In this document: positions 1-8,347 of the stretch, one piece after another
How positions within the stretch are numbered: position 1 is the first letter of the stretch
Layout: each line of letters opens with the position of its first letter
Assembly (NCBI GenBank): GCA_963815775.1
Contig: CAWFIB010000010.1
Coordinates: 62,001-126,000 of the forward strand
From: CAVVDY01 sp963815775
GTDB lineage: Bacteria > Acidobacteriota > Terriglobia > Terriglobales > Acidobacteriaceae
DNA length: 64,000 nucleotides
Direction: 5' to 3'
Translations under genes and position numbers: made by a program
The notes under the pieces: model-generated
Database searches by the model: none
The model's input: only the letters and a program-made list of their open reading frames with translations
What the model was told of the DNA's origin: nothing

Positions 1-707
1 TTGCCGTCGGGACCCAGGACCAGGCTGGAGCCGTCGAACACCAGGCTGTCGTTGCCGCCCACCTGATTCACCATAGCGACCGGCAGCTTGTATTCACAGG
101 CGATCGCGGCCAGCATGTTACGGCGCAGCTCGCGCTTGGAGAGGTAAAACGGTGAAGCGGAAATGTTCAGCAGCACCTGCCCGCCGGCGCGCATGAGATC
201 TTCGACCGGGTCGACGCCATAGAGGCGGCGGTCCCAGAAGTTCTTGTCGTTCCAGGCGTCTTCGCAAATGGTGAGCGCTATCTGCTGGTTGTGAAGGGGG
301 AAGAGCCGCTGCGAATCGGCAGGCGCGAAGTTGCGCATCTCGTCGAATACGTCGTAGGTCGGCAGCAGTCGCTTCGACTGGATGAATGCGACCTTACCGT
401 CGCGCAGCAAGGCTGCAGAATTGTGGACGGATTTTCCGGTTCCGTTGTGTGTCGGGGTAACCAGACCGGCAATCACCGCAACGCCTTCGGTCTTGCGGGC
501 AATCTCCTCGGCGGTTTCGCGATTGCGCTCCACGAACCAGGGACGTTCCACCAGATCGCGCGGCGGATAGCCGCAAATCGAAAGCTCGGGAAACAACACC
601 AGCTCGGCTCCACCCTGGCGGGCGCGAGTGGCGTATTCAATGATCTTGGCGGAATTTCCGGCGAAATCGCCGATGATGGTATTGATCTGCCCGAGTGCAA
701 TCCTCAC
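1..707 (-). CDS. nadE: NAD+ synthetase, glutamine-dependent (N-terminal nitrilase domain, partial)
   Basis: Only the first 235 or so residues are present; the gene runs off the left edge. The protein would use glutamine to amidate nicotinate adenine dinucleotide in the last step of cytoplasmic NAD synthesis. The visible part is the carbon-nitrogen hydrolase (glutaminase) domain. It shows the glutamate in FPELSICGYPPRDLVE, the lysine region SKRLLPTYDVFDEMRNF and the nucleophile cysteine in TICEDAWND, an order and spacing typical of two-domain NadE. The start is a GTG (MRIALGQINTIIGDFAGN), which explains why the frame is easy to overlook. The ATP-dependent synthetase domain should lie beyond the window. 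Confidence 0.9.
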   Translation of the reverse strand, partial: MRIALGQINTIIGDFAGNSAKIIEYATRARQGGAELVLFPELSICGYPPRDLVERPWFVERNRETAEEIARKTEGVAVIAGLVTPTHNGTGKSVHNSAALLRDGKVAFIQSKRLLPTYDVFDEMRNFAPADSQRLFPLHNQQIALTICEDAWNDKNFWDRRLYGVDPVEDLMRAGGQVLLNISASPFYLSKRELRRNMLAAIACEYKLPVAMVNQVGGNDSLVFDGSSLVLGPDG

Positions 708-977
708 ACTAGAAGTGTAAAGGCGGGGAGGCGGGCGCGCCAAACTGCAAACCGTGCGCTCTTCGCCTTTCGCTGTTCGCCGGAGGAACAGGATCCTTGG
801 CTCTGCACTTGCCGTTGGTACCGCCCGGGTTTCCCTGATTCTGAGAGCAGGAGCTTGCGTCCTCCGCGTGCTCGATCTACTTCCAACCCGCGCTTACCCG
901 CGGAGATCGACGGTTCGTATTTCGCCCATAGGATGAAGAACCAAGAGAGTCCGGCAAAAGGCGAACGGCGAACAGCC

Positions 978-1310
978 CTACTTCAGATGGATCGCCTCTT
1001 CCCCCAACTGCTCGTTGATTAGTCGCCCCACAAGCTGCTTGATGGTCTCGCCGCTCTTGGCCAGTTGGAAGTCCTGCTTGGGCTCCGACCAATCGAGCTT
1101 GAAGCTGGTCGACAGCGCTGAAATCCAGACCTGGCGGGCGGCAGCGTTGGGCGAGATGATGAACTTTGCAGGCGGATCCTCAAAGGCAATGTGCAATGCG
1201 CCGGCGTTTTCCTCGACCTCGAAATCGGCTTCGCCCTCGGCCTCGTAGAGGCTGCGCTTCAAGGCTTCAAGACTTGTGTCGGAATGGCGGCGGAAATCCT
1301 GTTCGTCCAT
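978..1310 (-). CDS. cyaY: Frataxin-like iron-binding protein CyaY
   Basis: 110 residues, the usual size for bacterial frataxin, an iron-binding regulator of iron-sulfur cluster assembly. The N-terminal helix is acidic. The middle carries the family pattern of alternating strands, with NAAARQVWISALS resembling the conserved segment NxxTPxKQIWLSSP of frataxins. I start at the ATG giving MDEQDFRRHSD, because the 24 residues upstream in the same frame look non-coding. It stands alone, 270 bp downstream of the nadE start and divergent from the propeller gene. Some frataxin features are weak, so the family call is good but not certain. Confidence 0.75.
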   Translation of the reverse strand: MDEQDFRRHSDTSLEALKRSLYEAEGEADFEVEENAGALHIAFEDPPAKFIISPNAAARQVWISALSTSFKLDWSEPKQDFQLAKSGETIKQLVGRLINEQLGEEAIHLK

Positions 1311-1481
1311 CGCTTGATTATATTCAGACCGCAAAGGCAAAGCTGGCGTGTGGATCAGCCTGCCAGGGTAATTCTGTCCCAAGGTTACCGGCTTGTAAAA
1401 ATTTCGAAACCGAACAACTTTCGACCAGCCCGCCCATCGCGTCTGCGTTAGACTCGTGCGAACCTTCTGGAGGTGACCCTT

Positions 1482-3089
1482 ATGCGCCCCGGCGCAGCCA
1501 TGGTCTGCACGCTGCTTCTTCCCCTATTGTTGCTGACCAGCCTGGCCGCGCAGAAGCGCATCGGCGCTGCGGCTGAGCCGATCAATGTGATGACCTATCA
1601 CGACGACAGCATGCGCACCGGGCTGATGCAACTGGAGACGGTGTTGACCCTGGCGAACGTGAATTCAGCCAGCTTTGGCAAGGTCAATTTTCTCCCGACC
1701 GATGGCAAAGTCGACGCCGAGCCACTGTATGTCTCCAACGTCACCATCAACGGCGTGATCCACAATGTACTTTATGTGGTGAGCGAGCACGACAGCATCT
1801 ACGCCTTCGATGCCGACACCGGCACGCAACTTTGGAAGACCACGGCGCTGCTGCAAGGCGAAACCACCAGTGAAGCTGTGTTTGGTTGCAGCCAGATTTC
1901 TCCGGAAATAGGAATTACCAATACGCCGGTGATCGACCGCAACAAGGGATCGAACGGCGCCATGTATTTGGTGGCGATGTCGAAGGACGCAAACGGGGCA
2001 TACCACCAGCGCCTGCATGCGGTCGACATAGTCACTGGGGCTGAGCTGTTTAGCGGGCCGGTCGAAATCCAGGCCCAGTATCCGGGCAACGGCGATAACC
2101 ACCAGAACGGATTCGTAGTCTTCGATCCAAAGTATTACGCCGAGCGGGCCGGACTACTCGAGGTCAGCGGCAATATCTATGTTGCGTTCACGTCGCACTG
2201 CGATCACCGGCCCTACACGGGCTGGATGATGCAGTACAGTGCCTCGACGCTGCAGCAGCTTTCCGTTCTGAATTTCACACCCAACGGATACGGCGGCGCG
2301 ATTTGGCAGGCAGGCGCTGGGATCGCCGCCGACAGCCAAGGCAACATCTACTTGCTCGATGCCAATGGCATCTTCGACACTACGCTTGACGGCAACGGGT
2401 TCCCGATCAACGGTGACTACGGCAATGCCATGCTCAAGGTGTCAACGAATGGGCCGCTTACGGTAACGGACTACTTCAACACCTACAACACTGTGCAGGA
2501 GTCAAACGCCGACATCGATCTCGGCTCCGGCGGTGCGCTGGTGCTGCCTGATATTTCGGCTTCGCTCAACAAGCGGGTCCACCTGGTCATAGGAGCGGGC
2601 AAGGATGGGAACATCTACGTTGCCAATCGCGACAACATGGGCAAGTGGAACCCGAACAATAACAACAACGTTTATCAGCAGGTCACGGGCGCCCTCCCGA
2701 ACGGCGCCTGGTCGATGCCAGCCTATTTTCACAATACGGTCTATTTTGGCGGAACGAACGACTACATAAAAGCATTTCCCTTCGTGAACGGCAAGCTCGC
2801 CTCTTCGCCCAGCAGCCGGACGAGTACGACGTTCACCTATCCCGGCGCAACGCCCAGCGTTTCGGCCAACTTCGCCAAGAACGGCATACTTTGGGCTGTC
2901 GATAACAGGTCAACCGCAGTGCTGCACGCCTACAATGCGCTGGACCTGACACAGGAGCTTTATAATAGCAGCCAGCAGGGATCGCGCGATCAGTTCGGCC
3001 CGGGCAACAAGTTCATCACGCCCATGATCGCCAACGGCAGAGTCTATGTGGGCACGCAAACCGGCGTGGCGGTGTTCGGATTACTGTAA
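1482..3089 (+). CDS. Secreted PQQ-like beta-propeller protein
   Basis: 535 residues with a signal peptide (charged start, hydrophobic LLLPLLLLTSLAAQ, cleavage near residue 25-30). The mature part has repeated blade motifs of the PQQ/quinoprotein type, for example YAFDADTGTQLWKT, and ends in YVGTQTGVAVFGLL. It is probably periplasmic or extracellular. No cofactor-binding or catalytic residues can be assigned with confidence, so an enzyme activity is not claimed. An ATG at 1482 is preferred over the in-frame GTG at 1473, because the GTG lies inside the Shine-Dalgarno stretch CTGGAGGTG. A decayed copy of its 3' end lies at 7708-7814, downstream of the arylsulfotransferase-like pair. Confidence 0.8.
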   Translation: MRPGAAMVCTLLLPLLLLTSLAAQKRIGAAAEPINVMTYHDDSMRTGLMQLETVLTLANVNSASFGKVNFLPTDGKVDAEPLYVSNVTINGVIHNVLYVVSEHDSIYAFDADTGTQLWKTTALLQGETTSEAVFGCSQISPEIGITNTPVIDRNKGSNGAMYLVAMSKDANGAYHQRLHAVDIVTGAELFSGPVEIQAQYPGNGDNHQNGFVVFDPKYYAERAGLLEVSGNIYVAFTSHCDHRPYTGWMMQYSASTLQQLSVLNFTPNGYGGAIWQAGAGIAADSQGNIYLLDANGIFDTTLDGNGFPINGDYGNAMLKVSTNGPLTVTDYFNTYNTVQESNADIDLGSGGALVLPDISASLNKRVHLVIGAGKDGNIYVANRDNMGKWNPNNNNNVYQQVTGALPNGAWSMPAYFHNTVYFGGTNDYIKAFPFVNGKLASSPSSRTSTTFTYPGATPSVSANFAKNGILWAVDNRSTAVLHAYNALDLTQELYNSSQQGSRDQFGPGNKFITPMIANGRVYVGTQTGVAVFGLL

Positions 3090-3370
3090 TAGCAATCAGC
3101 CGCCAGAGTAGTTTAGAAGGCCTGAGCCCACGCTGGATCCTGAAATAAAGATTGGTGCCCTGCTCCTTAAAGAAGGCACGACATGATTTGCCAGATCAGG
3201 AGCTCGTTAATTGCCAGTATTTGTAAAATATAGCACTTATTTATAAAAGTCGAAAATCTGCCACGAGGGCGCAGCTCTTGAATTTATAGTCACATCCGTA
3301 GGTTACTGGTTCTAAACCATTTACGAAAACACGATCTCAAAAGTAAGGATCTCCGAAAACGACTTATTGC

Positions 3371-3401
3371 TTGACAGCAAGCTTGCAAGTAGCGTTACAA
3401 T
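3371..3401 (+). promoter_or_regulatory. Candidate sigma70-like promoter
   Basis: TTGACA at 3371-3376 is a perfect -35 box. The -10 box is less clear: GTTACA at 3394-3399 has 17-bp spacing, while the better-looking TACAAT at 3396-3401 has 19 bp. It would transcribe the tandem arylsulfotransferase-like genes with a leader of about 300 nt containing the repeated hairpin at 3606-3637. Confidence 0.4.
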
Positions 3402-3605
3402 ATACCGTTTAATCTCCTCGTAATCAGCTGATCAAAACTCAAATTAAAGGTAGCCCCTCGCTGCAGACCGGACAAGGGGATCAAGCACGATGGGTGGGGA
3501 ACGGGGTCTAAAAAGTTACTTCCAAACAAGGCGTTTTTTTCTCTGCCCTGAATCGCGAACCGTGATCGAAGTCGCAGCCCAAGCGTTACGGTAGGTGCGT
3601 TTTTT

Positions 3606-3637
3606 CGGCGTTTCGGAATGCCAAAATGGAAACCCGG
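3606..3637 (+). promoter_or_regulatory. Leader hairpin, copy 1 (conserved 14-nt loop)
   Basis: A stem closed by GTTTC/GAAAC around a 14-nt loop (3615-3628), with further outer pairs interrupted by mismatches. The loop is almost identical to that of the hairpin upstream of the second copy (5637-5668). It lies about 70 nt before the start codon at 3709, so it would sit in the 5' untranslated region. Its function is unknown. Confidence 0.4.
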
Positions 3638-3708
3638 GTTAAGATTCGACGCCGTCTGGATCATCGTTCGTCGACTTCGGCCCTTTCAGTTTCTCCAGGA
3701 GGTGTGTC

Positions 3709-5589
3709 GTGGTGCGTATGTTTCGTGTAGCAATCGCAACCCTGTTCGTAGTGAGCATGCTTGCTGTCGGGAGTTTGGCCACTACGAAATTGCCTAGTTC
3801 GGTGACCATCACCCTTTCGCCAAGTGTCAACAGTCCACAGTTTCTGGGCACGAACGTTGTCTGGACGGCCACTGTGCATAATGGGCTCCAGGGACACGCC
3901 TACGATTATCGCTTTGCGGTTGCTTTCAACAACCGAATTCAGATTGTGAGGGATTTCAATCTACCCAACTCATTTACCTGGGTACCCTACACGGTAGAAG
4001 GCACATACCAAGTCATTGTGACTGTGCGTGACATCACACGACTGCCCCACATTGTTTACGCGCCGGTTTCGGTACAATACGTCATTTTGCCTTGGGTGAC
4101 CGCGCCCGGCGGATCGGCTGTACATCCAACGTCTCATCCCTTGGTGGCGTTGTTTAGTGGCCCACCATGCCAATCGGGCCATTCCCTGCTAGTGCGGTTT
4201 AGCCAGGCAGGTTCGAATGTCTCGAGTACAACGAATTCAGTGCCGTGCTCGCAGAGCAGCGCCAACTTCTATGTCGCTGGAATGTTGCCTTCAACACAAT
4301 ACATGATGCATTGGGAAGAAATCGGCCCGAATTTCTTCGCTAAGGGGCCGGATCTGCCATTCACCACGGGCCCGTTGCCAGCCAACTTTCCAACCACCCA
4401 CTTTCAGGTGAATGTTCCTCCTACACAGCATGATGCCGAGTTTCCTGTGGTCCTGTTTGGGCTCTTTCCCAATGATGCAATGCACCGGTTCTGGCCGACT
4501 GCAACGGATTTGTCAGGAAATGTGGTTTGGTACTTTCCCAAAACTATATGGTCGACTCGCATGGACGCCGGGGGTGGCCTGTTCGCTTTTCCAGATGACC
4601 TGACGTTTGCCAAATATGACTTAGCAGGTAATGAAGTTCTGGAAACCAACGTCAGAAGACTTAATGAGCAGTTGGTGGCCCTGGGTTATCCGATTATGGA
4701 TGATTTCAATGTGCATGAAACCCGTCGTCTACCCAATGGCAACTTTCTCCTGCTGGGTGCAAATGATCTCGTGTCGACCGATCACCAGGGAGGAACGAAA
4801 GATCATCCCGTCGACATCCTCGGCGACATGATCCTAGTCCTGGATCCTAATCTGCAGTTACTATGGGCCTGGGACTCGTTTGCACACGAGGACCTTGACC
4901 GAATGGCTACCTTGGATGATACCTGCCAGCAAGGTGCGGGCGGCTGTCCCAGATTTAACCAGAACTTTTCCCAGGCCAATGACTGGTTGCACACTAACTC
5001 GGCTCAGTTGACAAACGACGGCAACATTATCCTGTCGCAACGTGCCCAGGACTTTGTAATAAAGGTGAATTACCAGAACGGTCAGGGAGACGGCAAGATC
5101 CTCTGGAGGATGGGTCCATACGGTGACTTCACCATCCTGAATCCACCGAAGGACAGTTGTGGCGACCCCAACGTTTTTCCCTGGTTCACGCATCAACACG
5201 ATGCGACGTTTCAAGCCCAAGCCAGGCTCGGAATGGGCGTTATGACGATTTTCGATGACGGGAATCTGCGCTATGTACAATGTGGCGGCAACCAGAACAG
5301 CCGCGGTTTGGTGATGCTGGTAAGCGAGCCGAACCGGACGGTCTATCTCATGACCGAGGCGGACCTTGGTGCTTACTCCGTGGCTTTGGGCAGTGCCGAC
5401 ATGCTGGTCGCTTCCGATGGCATTTACGCCAGTTTTGGCAACGGGCTACTTAAGTACAACAACAATGAAGCCTCACAATCGACGGAGGTCGATCTCAGCG
5501 GCAAGATTGTGTATGAATTGCAGTCGAATGATTCCTACTCTTACCGGACGTATAGAATGAGGAATCTCTACACCCCCACAACGCCGTAG
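3709..5589 (+). CDS. Secreted arylsulfotransferase (ASST)-like protein, copy 1
   Basis: 626 residues. The first 25 residues form a signal peptide (VAIATLFVVSMLAVGSLA). An N-terminal beta-sandwich region, with Ig- or FN3-like strands, spans to about residue 220. A propeller of the aryl-sulfate sulfotransferase type follows, with histidine motifs NVHETRRLPNG, DWLHTNSAQL and WFTHQHDATF matching the pattern around the catalytic and substrate-binding histidines of that family. Family members move sulfate between phenolic compounds in the periplasm; the true substrate here is unknown. The start is GTG, set by AGGAGGT 5 nt upstream. The product is 55-60 percent or more identical by eye to the next gene, its tandem duplicate. 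Confidence 0.75.
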   Translation: MVRMFRVAIATLFVVSMLAVGSLATTKLPSSVTITLSPSVNSPQFLGTNVVWTATVHNGLQGHAYDYRFAVAFNNRIQIVRDFNLPNSFTWVPYTVEGTYQVIVTVRDITRLPHIVYAPVSVQYVILPWVTAPGGSAVHPTSHPLVALFSGPPCQSGHSLLVRFSQAGSNVSSTTNSVPCSQSSANFYVAGMLPSTQYMMHWEEIGPNFFAKGPDLPFTTGPLPANFPTTHFQVNVPPTQHDAEFPVVLFGLFPNDAMHRFWPTATDLSGNVVWYFPKTIWSTRMDAGGGLFAFPDDLTFAKYDLAGNEVLETNVRRLNEQLVALGYPIMDDFNVHETRRLPNGNFLLLGANDLVSTDHQGGTKDHPVDILGDMILVLDPNLQLLWAWDSFAHEDLDRMATLDDTCQQGAGGCPRFNQNFSQANDWLHTNSAQLTNDGNIILSQRAQDFVIKVNYQNGQGDGKILWRMGPYGDFTILNPPKDSCGDPNVFPWFTHQHDATFQAQARLGMGVMTIFDDGNLRYVQCGGNQNSRGLVMLVSEPNRTVYLMTEADLGAYSVALGSADMLVASDGIYASFGNGLLKYNNNEASQSTEVDLSGKIVYELQSNDSYSYRTYRMRNLYTPTTP

Positions 5590-5629
5590 GGTAATTGCTG
5601 CAAGTGAGGCGAAAGGTCACAGGAGGCTT

Positions 5630-5692
5630 ATGGTTTCGGGATTTCGGAATGGCAAAACGGAAATCCCGATTAAGGCTCAATGTGTTTCATGA
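5630..5692 (+). CDS. Possible 20-residue leader peptide
   Basis: ATG at 5630 is preceded by a strong AGGAGG (5621-5626, 3 nt spacing) and followed by 20 codons to TGA at 5690-5692. It overlaps the leader hairpin at 5637-5668, so translation would melt or block that stem. The corresponding leader of copy 1 has no matching ATG, which argues against a conserved peptide. This is a weak call. Confidence 0.2.
   Translation: MVSGFRNGKTEIPIKAQCVS
5637..5668 (+). promoter_or_regulatory. Leader hairpin, copy 2 (9-bp perfect stem)
   Basis: CGGGATTTC (5637-5645) pairs perfectly with GAAATCCCG (5660-5668) around the 14-nt loop 5646-5659. Against copy 1, the fifth pair from the loop changes from G-C to A-U, a compensating change, while the loop stays nearly fixed. 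It lies about 90 nt before the GTG start at 5755. Confidence 0.5.
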
Positions 5693-5754
5693 ACGCCGGA
5701 AGGACCATAGATCGTCGACTTTGGCCCTGACCGCTTTTCCACTGGAGGTGAGTC

Positions 5755-7632
5755 GTGGTGCGGACTTGTCGTGTAGCTGTCGCAACCCTGTTCGTAGTGA
5801 GCATGCTTGCTGTGGGGAGTTTGGCCACTACAAAATTGCCTAGTTCGGTGACAATCACCCTTTCGCCAAGTGTCGACAGCCCGCAGTTCCTGGGCACCAA
5901 TGTTGTGTGGACGGCCACTGTGCAAAATGGACTCAAGGGACACATTTACGACTATCGCTTTGCCGTGTCGTTCAATAACCGAATTCAGATTGTAAGGGAC
6001 TTCGACCGGCCCAACTCATTTACCTGGGTACCCCACACGGTGGAAGGCACATACCAAGTCATTGTGACCGTCCGTGACGTCACACGCGTGCCCTACACTG
6101 TTTACGCGCCGGTTTCCGTACAATACGTCATTTTGCCTTGGGTGACCGCGCCCGGCGGATCGGCTGTACATCCTACGTCTCATCCCTTGGTAGCGTTGTT
6201 TAGTGGCCCACCATGCCAAGCGGGCCATTCCCTGCTAGTGCGGTTTAGCCAGGCAGGTTTGAATGTCTCGAGTACAACGAATTCAGTAGCGTGTTCGCAG
6301 AACAGCGCCAACTTCTATGTCGCTGGAATGTTGCCTTCAACACAATACATGATGCATTGGGAAGAAATCGGCCCGAATTTCTTCGCTAAGGGGCCGGATC
6401 TGCCGTTCACCACGGGCCCGTTGCCGGCGAACTTCCCAATGCCCCACTTTACGGTGAATGTTCCTCCCACACAGCACGATGCCGAGTATCCTGTGGTCCT
6501 GTTTCAGTTCTTTCCCACTGGAAAGGTCAATGACTGGCCGACTGCAACGGATCTCTACGGGAATGTGATTTGGTACCTCCCTGCGTCTCTGTGGACGACT
6601 CGCATGGAGCCCGGGGGTTACCTGTTTGGGTTTCCAGATAACCATACTATTTTTACCGAATATGACCTAGCAGGAAACCTCGTTCTGCAAACTACCTCCC
6701 AAAGAATTAATGAGCAGTTGGTGGCCAAGGGTTATCCGACCATAAATGATTTCAATTTTCATGAAACCCGTCGCTTACCCAATGGCGACATCATGATACT
6801 GGGTTCACGCGACGTTGTGTCGACCATGTACCAGGGAGGTACGCAACAAAATCCAGTCGACATTATCGGCGACATGGTCCTGATCATGGACCATAATCTG
6901 CAGTTAGTATGGGCCTGGGACTCGTTTGCACATGAGGACCTTAGTCGAGTAGCTACGCTGGATGATATCTGCACGCACGGGGGGGGTGGCTGTCCCTATT
7001 TTAACAACAACTTTTCCCAGGCCAACGACTGGTTGCACACCAATTCGGCCCAGTTAACAGCAGACGGTAACATTATTCTGTCGCAACGTAGTCAGGACTT
7101 TGTGATCAAGATAGATTACCAGAACGGTCTGGGAGACGGCAGTATTCTTTGGAGGATGGGTCCGTACGGTGACTTCACCATCCTGAATCCGCCGAAGGAC
7201 AGTTGTGGCGACCCACTGGTTTTTCCCTGGTTCACGCATCAACACGATGCGGCGTTTCAGTCTGGCACACGGCTCGGAATGGGCGTTATGACTGTTTTCG
7301 ATGACGGCAACACACGATATGTACAGTGTGGTGACATGGGGAACAGTCGGGGTATGGCGATGATCGTAAGCGAGCCAAACCGGACGGTTTATATGCTGAC
7401 CGCTGCCGACCTTGGTGCATTCTCCGGAGCTTTGGGCAGTGCCGACATGCTGCCCGCCTCCGACGGCATTTACTTTAGCTTCGACAACGGAGCATCGAGT
7501 GATCCGAATAATCAAGTCACTCTACAGTCGGAGGTCGATCTCACGGGCAAAATTGTGTATCAATTGCAGGCGAATTCCTGGTCTTACCGAGCGTATAGGT
7601 TGCAGAATCTCTACACCCCCACAACGCCGTAG
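5755..7632 (+). CDS. Secreted arylsulfotransferase (ASST)-like protein, copy 2
   Basis: 625 residues, with the same architecture as its tandem paralogue: a signal peptide, a beta-sandwich domain and an ASST-type propeller. The histidine motifs are kept (NFHETRRLPNG, DWLHTNSAQL, WFTHQHDAAF), so both copies look potentially active. The GTG start is set by CTGGAGGTG upstream. Differences cluster in the segment around residues 240-330 and at the C-terminus, where a substrate-facing change is plausible. It is followed by a strong terminator. Both genes are probably cotranscribed, although each has its own leader hairpin. Confidence 0.75.
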   Translation: MVRTCRVAVATLFVVSMLAVGSLATTKLPSSVTITLSPSVDSPQFLGTNVVWTATVQNGLKGHIYDYRFAVSFNNRIQIVRDFDRPNSFTWVPHTVEGTYQVIVTVRDVTRVPYTVYAPVSVQYVILPWVTAPGGSAVHPTSHPLVALFSGPPCQAGHSLLVRFSQAGLNVSSTTNSVACSQNSANFYVAGMLPSTQYMMHWEEIGPNFFAKGPDLPFTTGPLPANFPMPHFTVNVPPTQHDAEYPVVLFQFFPTGKVNDWPTATDLYGNVIWYLPASLWTTRMEPGGYLFGFPDNHTIFTEYDLAGNLVLQTTSQRINEQLVAKGYPTINDFNFHETRRLPNGDIMILGSRDVVSTMYQGGTQQNPVDIIGDMVLIMDHNLQLVWAWDSFAHEDLSRVATLDDICTHGGGGCPYFNNNFSQANDWLHTNSAQLTADGNIILSQRSQDFVIKIDYQNGLGDGSILWRMGPYGDFTILNPPKDSCGDPLVFPWFTHQHDAAFQSGTRLGMGVMTVFDDGNTRYVQCGDMGNSRGMAMIVSEPNRTVYMLTAADLGAFSGALGSADMLPASDGIYFSFDNGASSDPNNQVTLQSEVDLTGKIVYQLQANSWSYRAYRLQNLYTPTTP

Positions 7633-7663
7633 GGTAATTTCTGCAAGTAACAGACAGAACAGA

Positions 7664-7698
7664 ACAGGGCCGGCCGAGGGGTCGGCCCTGTCGTTTTT
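7664..7698 (+). terminator. Rho-independent terminator
   Basis: ACAGGGCCGGCC and GGTCGGCCCTGT form a 12-bp stem (one G-U pair) with a 4-nt loop, followed by CGTTTTT. It lies 32 bp after the stop of the second arylsulfotransferase-like gene and should end that transcript. Confidence 0.9.
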
Positions 7699-7707
7699 AC
7701 TGCGGCC

Positions 7708-7814
7708 ATTCGGCCCGGGCAATGAGTTGATCACCCGATGGTCGCGAAGCAATATCTATGGTAGGAACGCAGGCGGGCGTAAGCCATGTAGCCGTGTTTG
7801 GATTATTGCAGTAG
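7708..7814 (+). pseudogene. Decayed 3' end of a PQQ-like propeller gene
   Basis: Translated with one frame change, this stretch reads FGPGNELIT and then MVGTQAGVSHVAVFGLLQ before TAG. The intact propeller gene at 1482-3089 ends FGPGNKFIT...YVGTQTGVAVFGLL. The nucleotide match is also visible (CGGCCCGGGCAA; GTGTTTGGATTATTG against GTGTTCGGATTACTG). No upstream part of the gene survives. It is a relic of a second propeller copy left downstream of the duplicated arylsulfotransferase-like genes. Confidence 0.7.
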
Positions 7815-7858
7815 AGGGACCCGAGTGCACCAAACGCATCCGGGGGATTGCGCAAGGA

Positions 7859-8338
7859 CTATCTCGCCAGTTCTTTCTCAATATCCCCGGCGATGCGGTC
7901 GGGCGTCGTCATGGGAGCATAGCGCTCCACCACGTTGCCTTGCTTGTCTATCAGGAATTTGGTGAAATTCCACTTGATGGCATCGCCCAGCAGGCCGCCC
8001 TTTTCGCTCTTCAGAAACTTGTAGACCGGATGAGCGTTCTCGCCGTTGACCTCGATCTTGGAGAACAGCGGGAACTCGACGCCGTAGTTCATCTCACAAA
8101 ATGATTTGATCTCCTCGTCATCGCCCGGTTCCTGATGTCCGAACTGGTCACAGGGAAAGCCAAGGACCGCGAAGCCGCGGTCCTTGTATCTGGCATAGAG
8201 CTCTTGCAGTCCCTTGTATTGCGGGGTAAAACCGCACTGGCTGGCAGTGTTGACCACCAATACGACCTGCCCGCGGTAATCTTTCAGCTTCTTCGCCTTG
8301 CCGTCATTCAGCTCTGCACTGTAATCGTAAAAGGACAT
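7859..8338 (-). CDS. Glutathione peroxidase family protein (thiol peroxidase)
   Basis: 159 residues, full length for the bacterial BsaA/BtuE type. It reduces hydroperoxides, in bacteria usually with thioredoxin rather than glutathione. The peroxidatic cysteine is C35 in NTASQCGFT. The second conserved block is LGFPCDQFGHQEPG, containing the family glutamine and the possible resolving cysteine, and the tryptophan/asparagine block is IKWNFTKFLID. There is no signal peptide, so it is cytoplasmic. It follows the DUF885 gene on the same strand with a 9-bp gap and may be cotranscribed with it. Confidence 0.92.
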   Translation of the reverse strand: MSFYDYSAELNDGKAKKLKDYRGQVVLVVNTASQCGFTPQYKGLQELYARYKDRGFAVLGFPCDQFGHQEPGDDEEIKSFCEMNYGVEFPLFSKIEVNGENAHPVYKFLKSEKGGLLGDAIKWNFTKFLIDKQGNVVERYAPMTTPDRIAGDIEKELAR

Positions 8339-8347
8339 ACCTGTTCT

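Larger units (their letters stand above)
3090..3708. other. 619-bp AT-richer intergenic region
   Basis: No convincing gene is present. The left part is AT-rich and repetitive in look. The right part holds a possible sigma70-like promoter (3371-3401) and, from about 3604, a leader sequence that is repeated upstream of the second arylsulfotransferase-like gene. A strong ribosome-binding site, AGGAGGT at 3697-3703, serves the gene starting at 3709. Confidence 0.7.
3606..7651 (+). repeat. Tandem duplication of a ~2-kb unit (leader plus gene plus 3' flank)
   Basis: Two diverged direct copies, about 3606-5610 and 5637-7651. Identity covers the leader (TTTCGGAATG followed by CAAAA and GGAAA), the ribosome-binding region GTCGTGGTGCG, the coding region and the bases just after the stop (CCGTAGGGTAATT, then CTGCAAGT). 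The copies are very similar in the N-terminal 240 codons and differ more in the middle and at the C-terminus. This suggests either divergent selection or gene conversion limited to the 5' part. Confidence 0.9.

Noticed and set aside
291..1022. A 243-codon plus-strand frame
   Set aside because: It is the shadow of the NAD synthetase gene on the opposite strand, which has clear nitrilase motifs.
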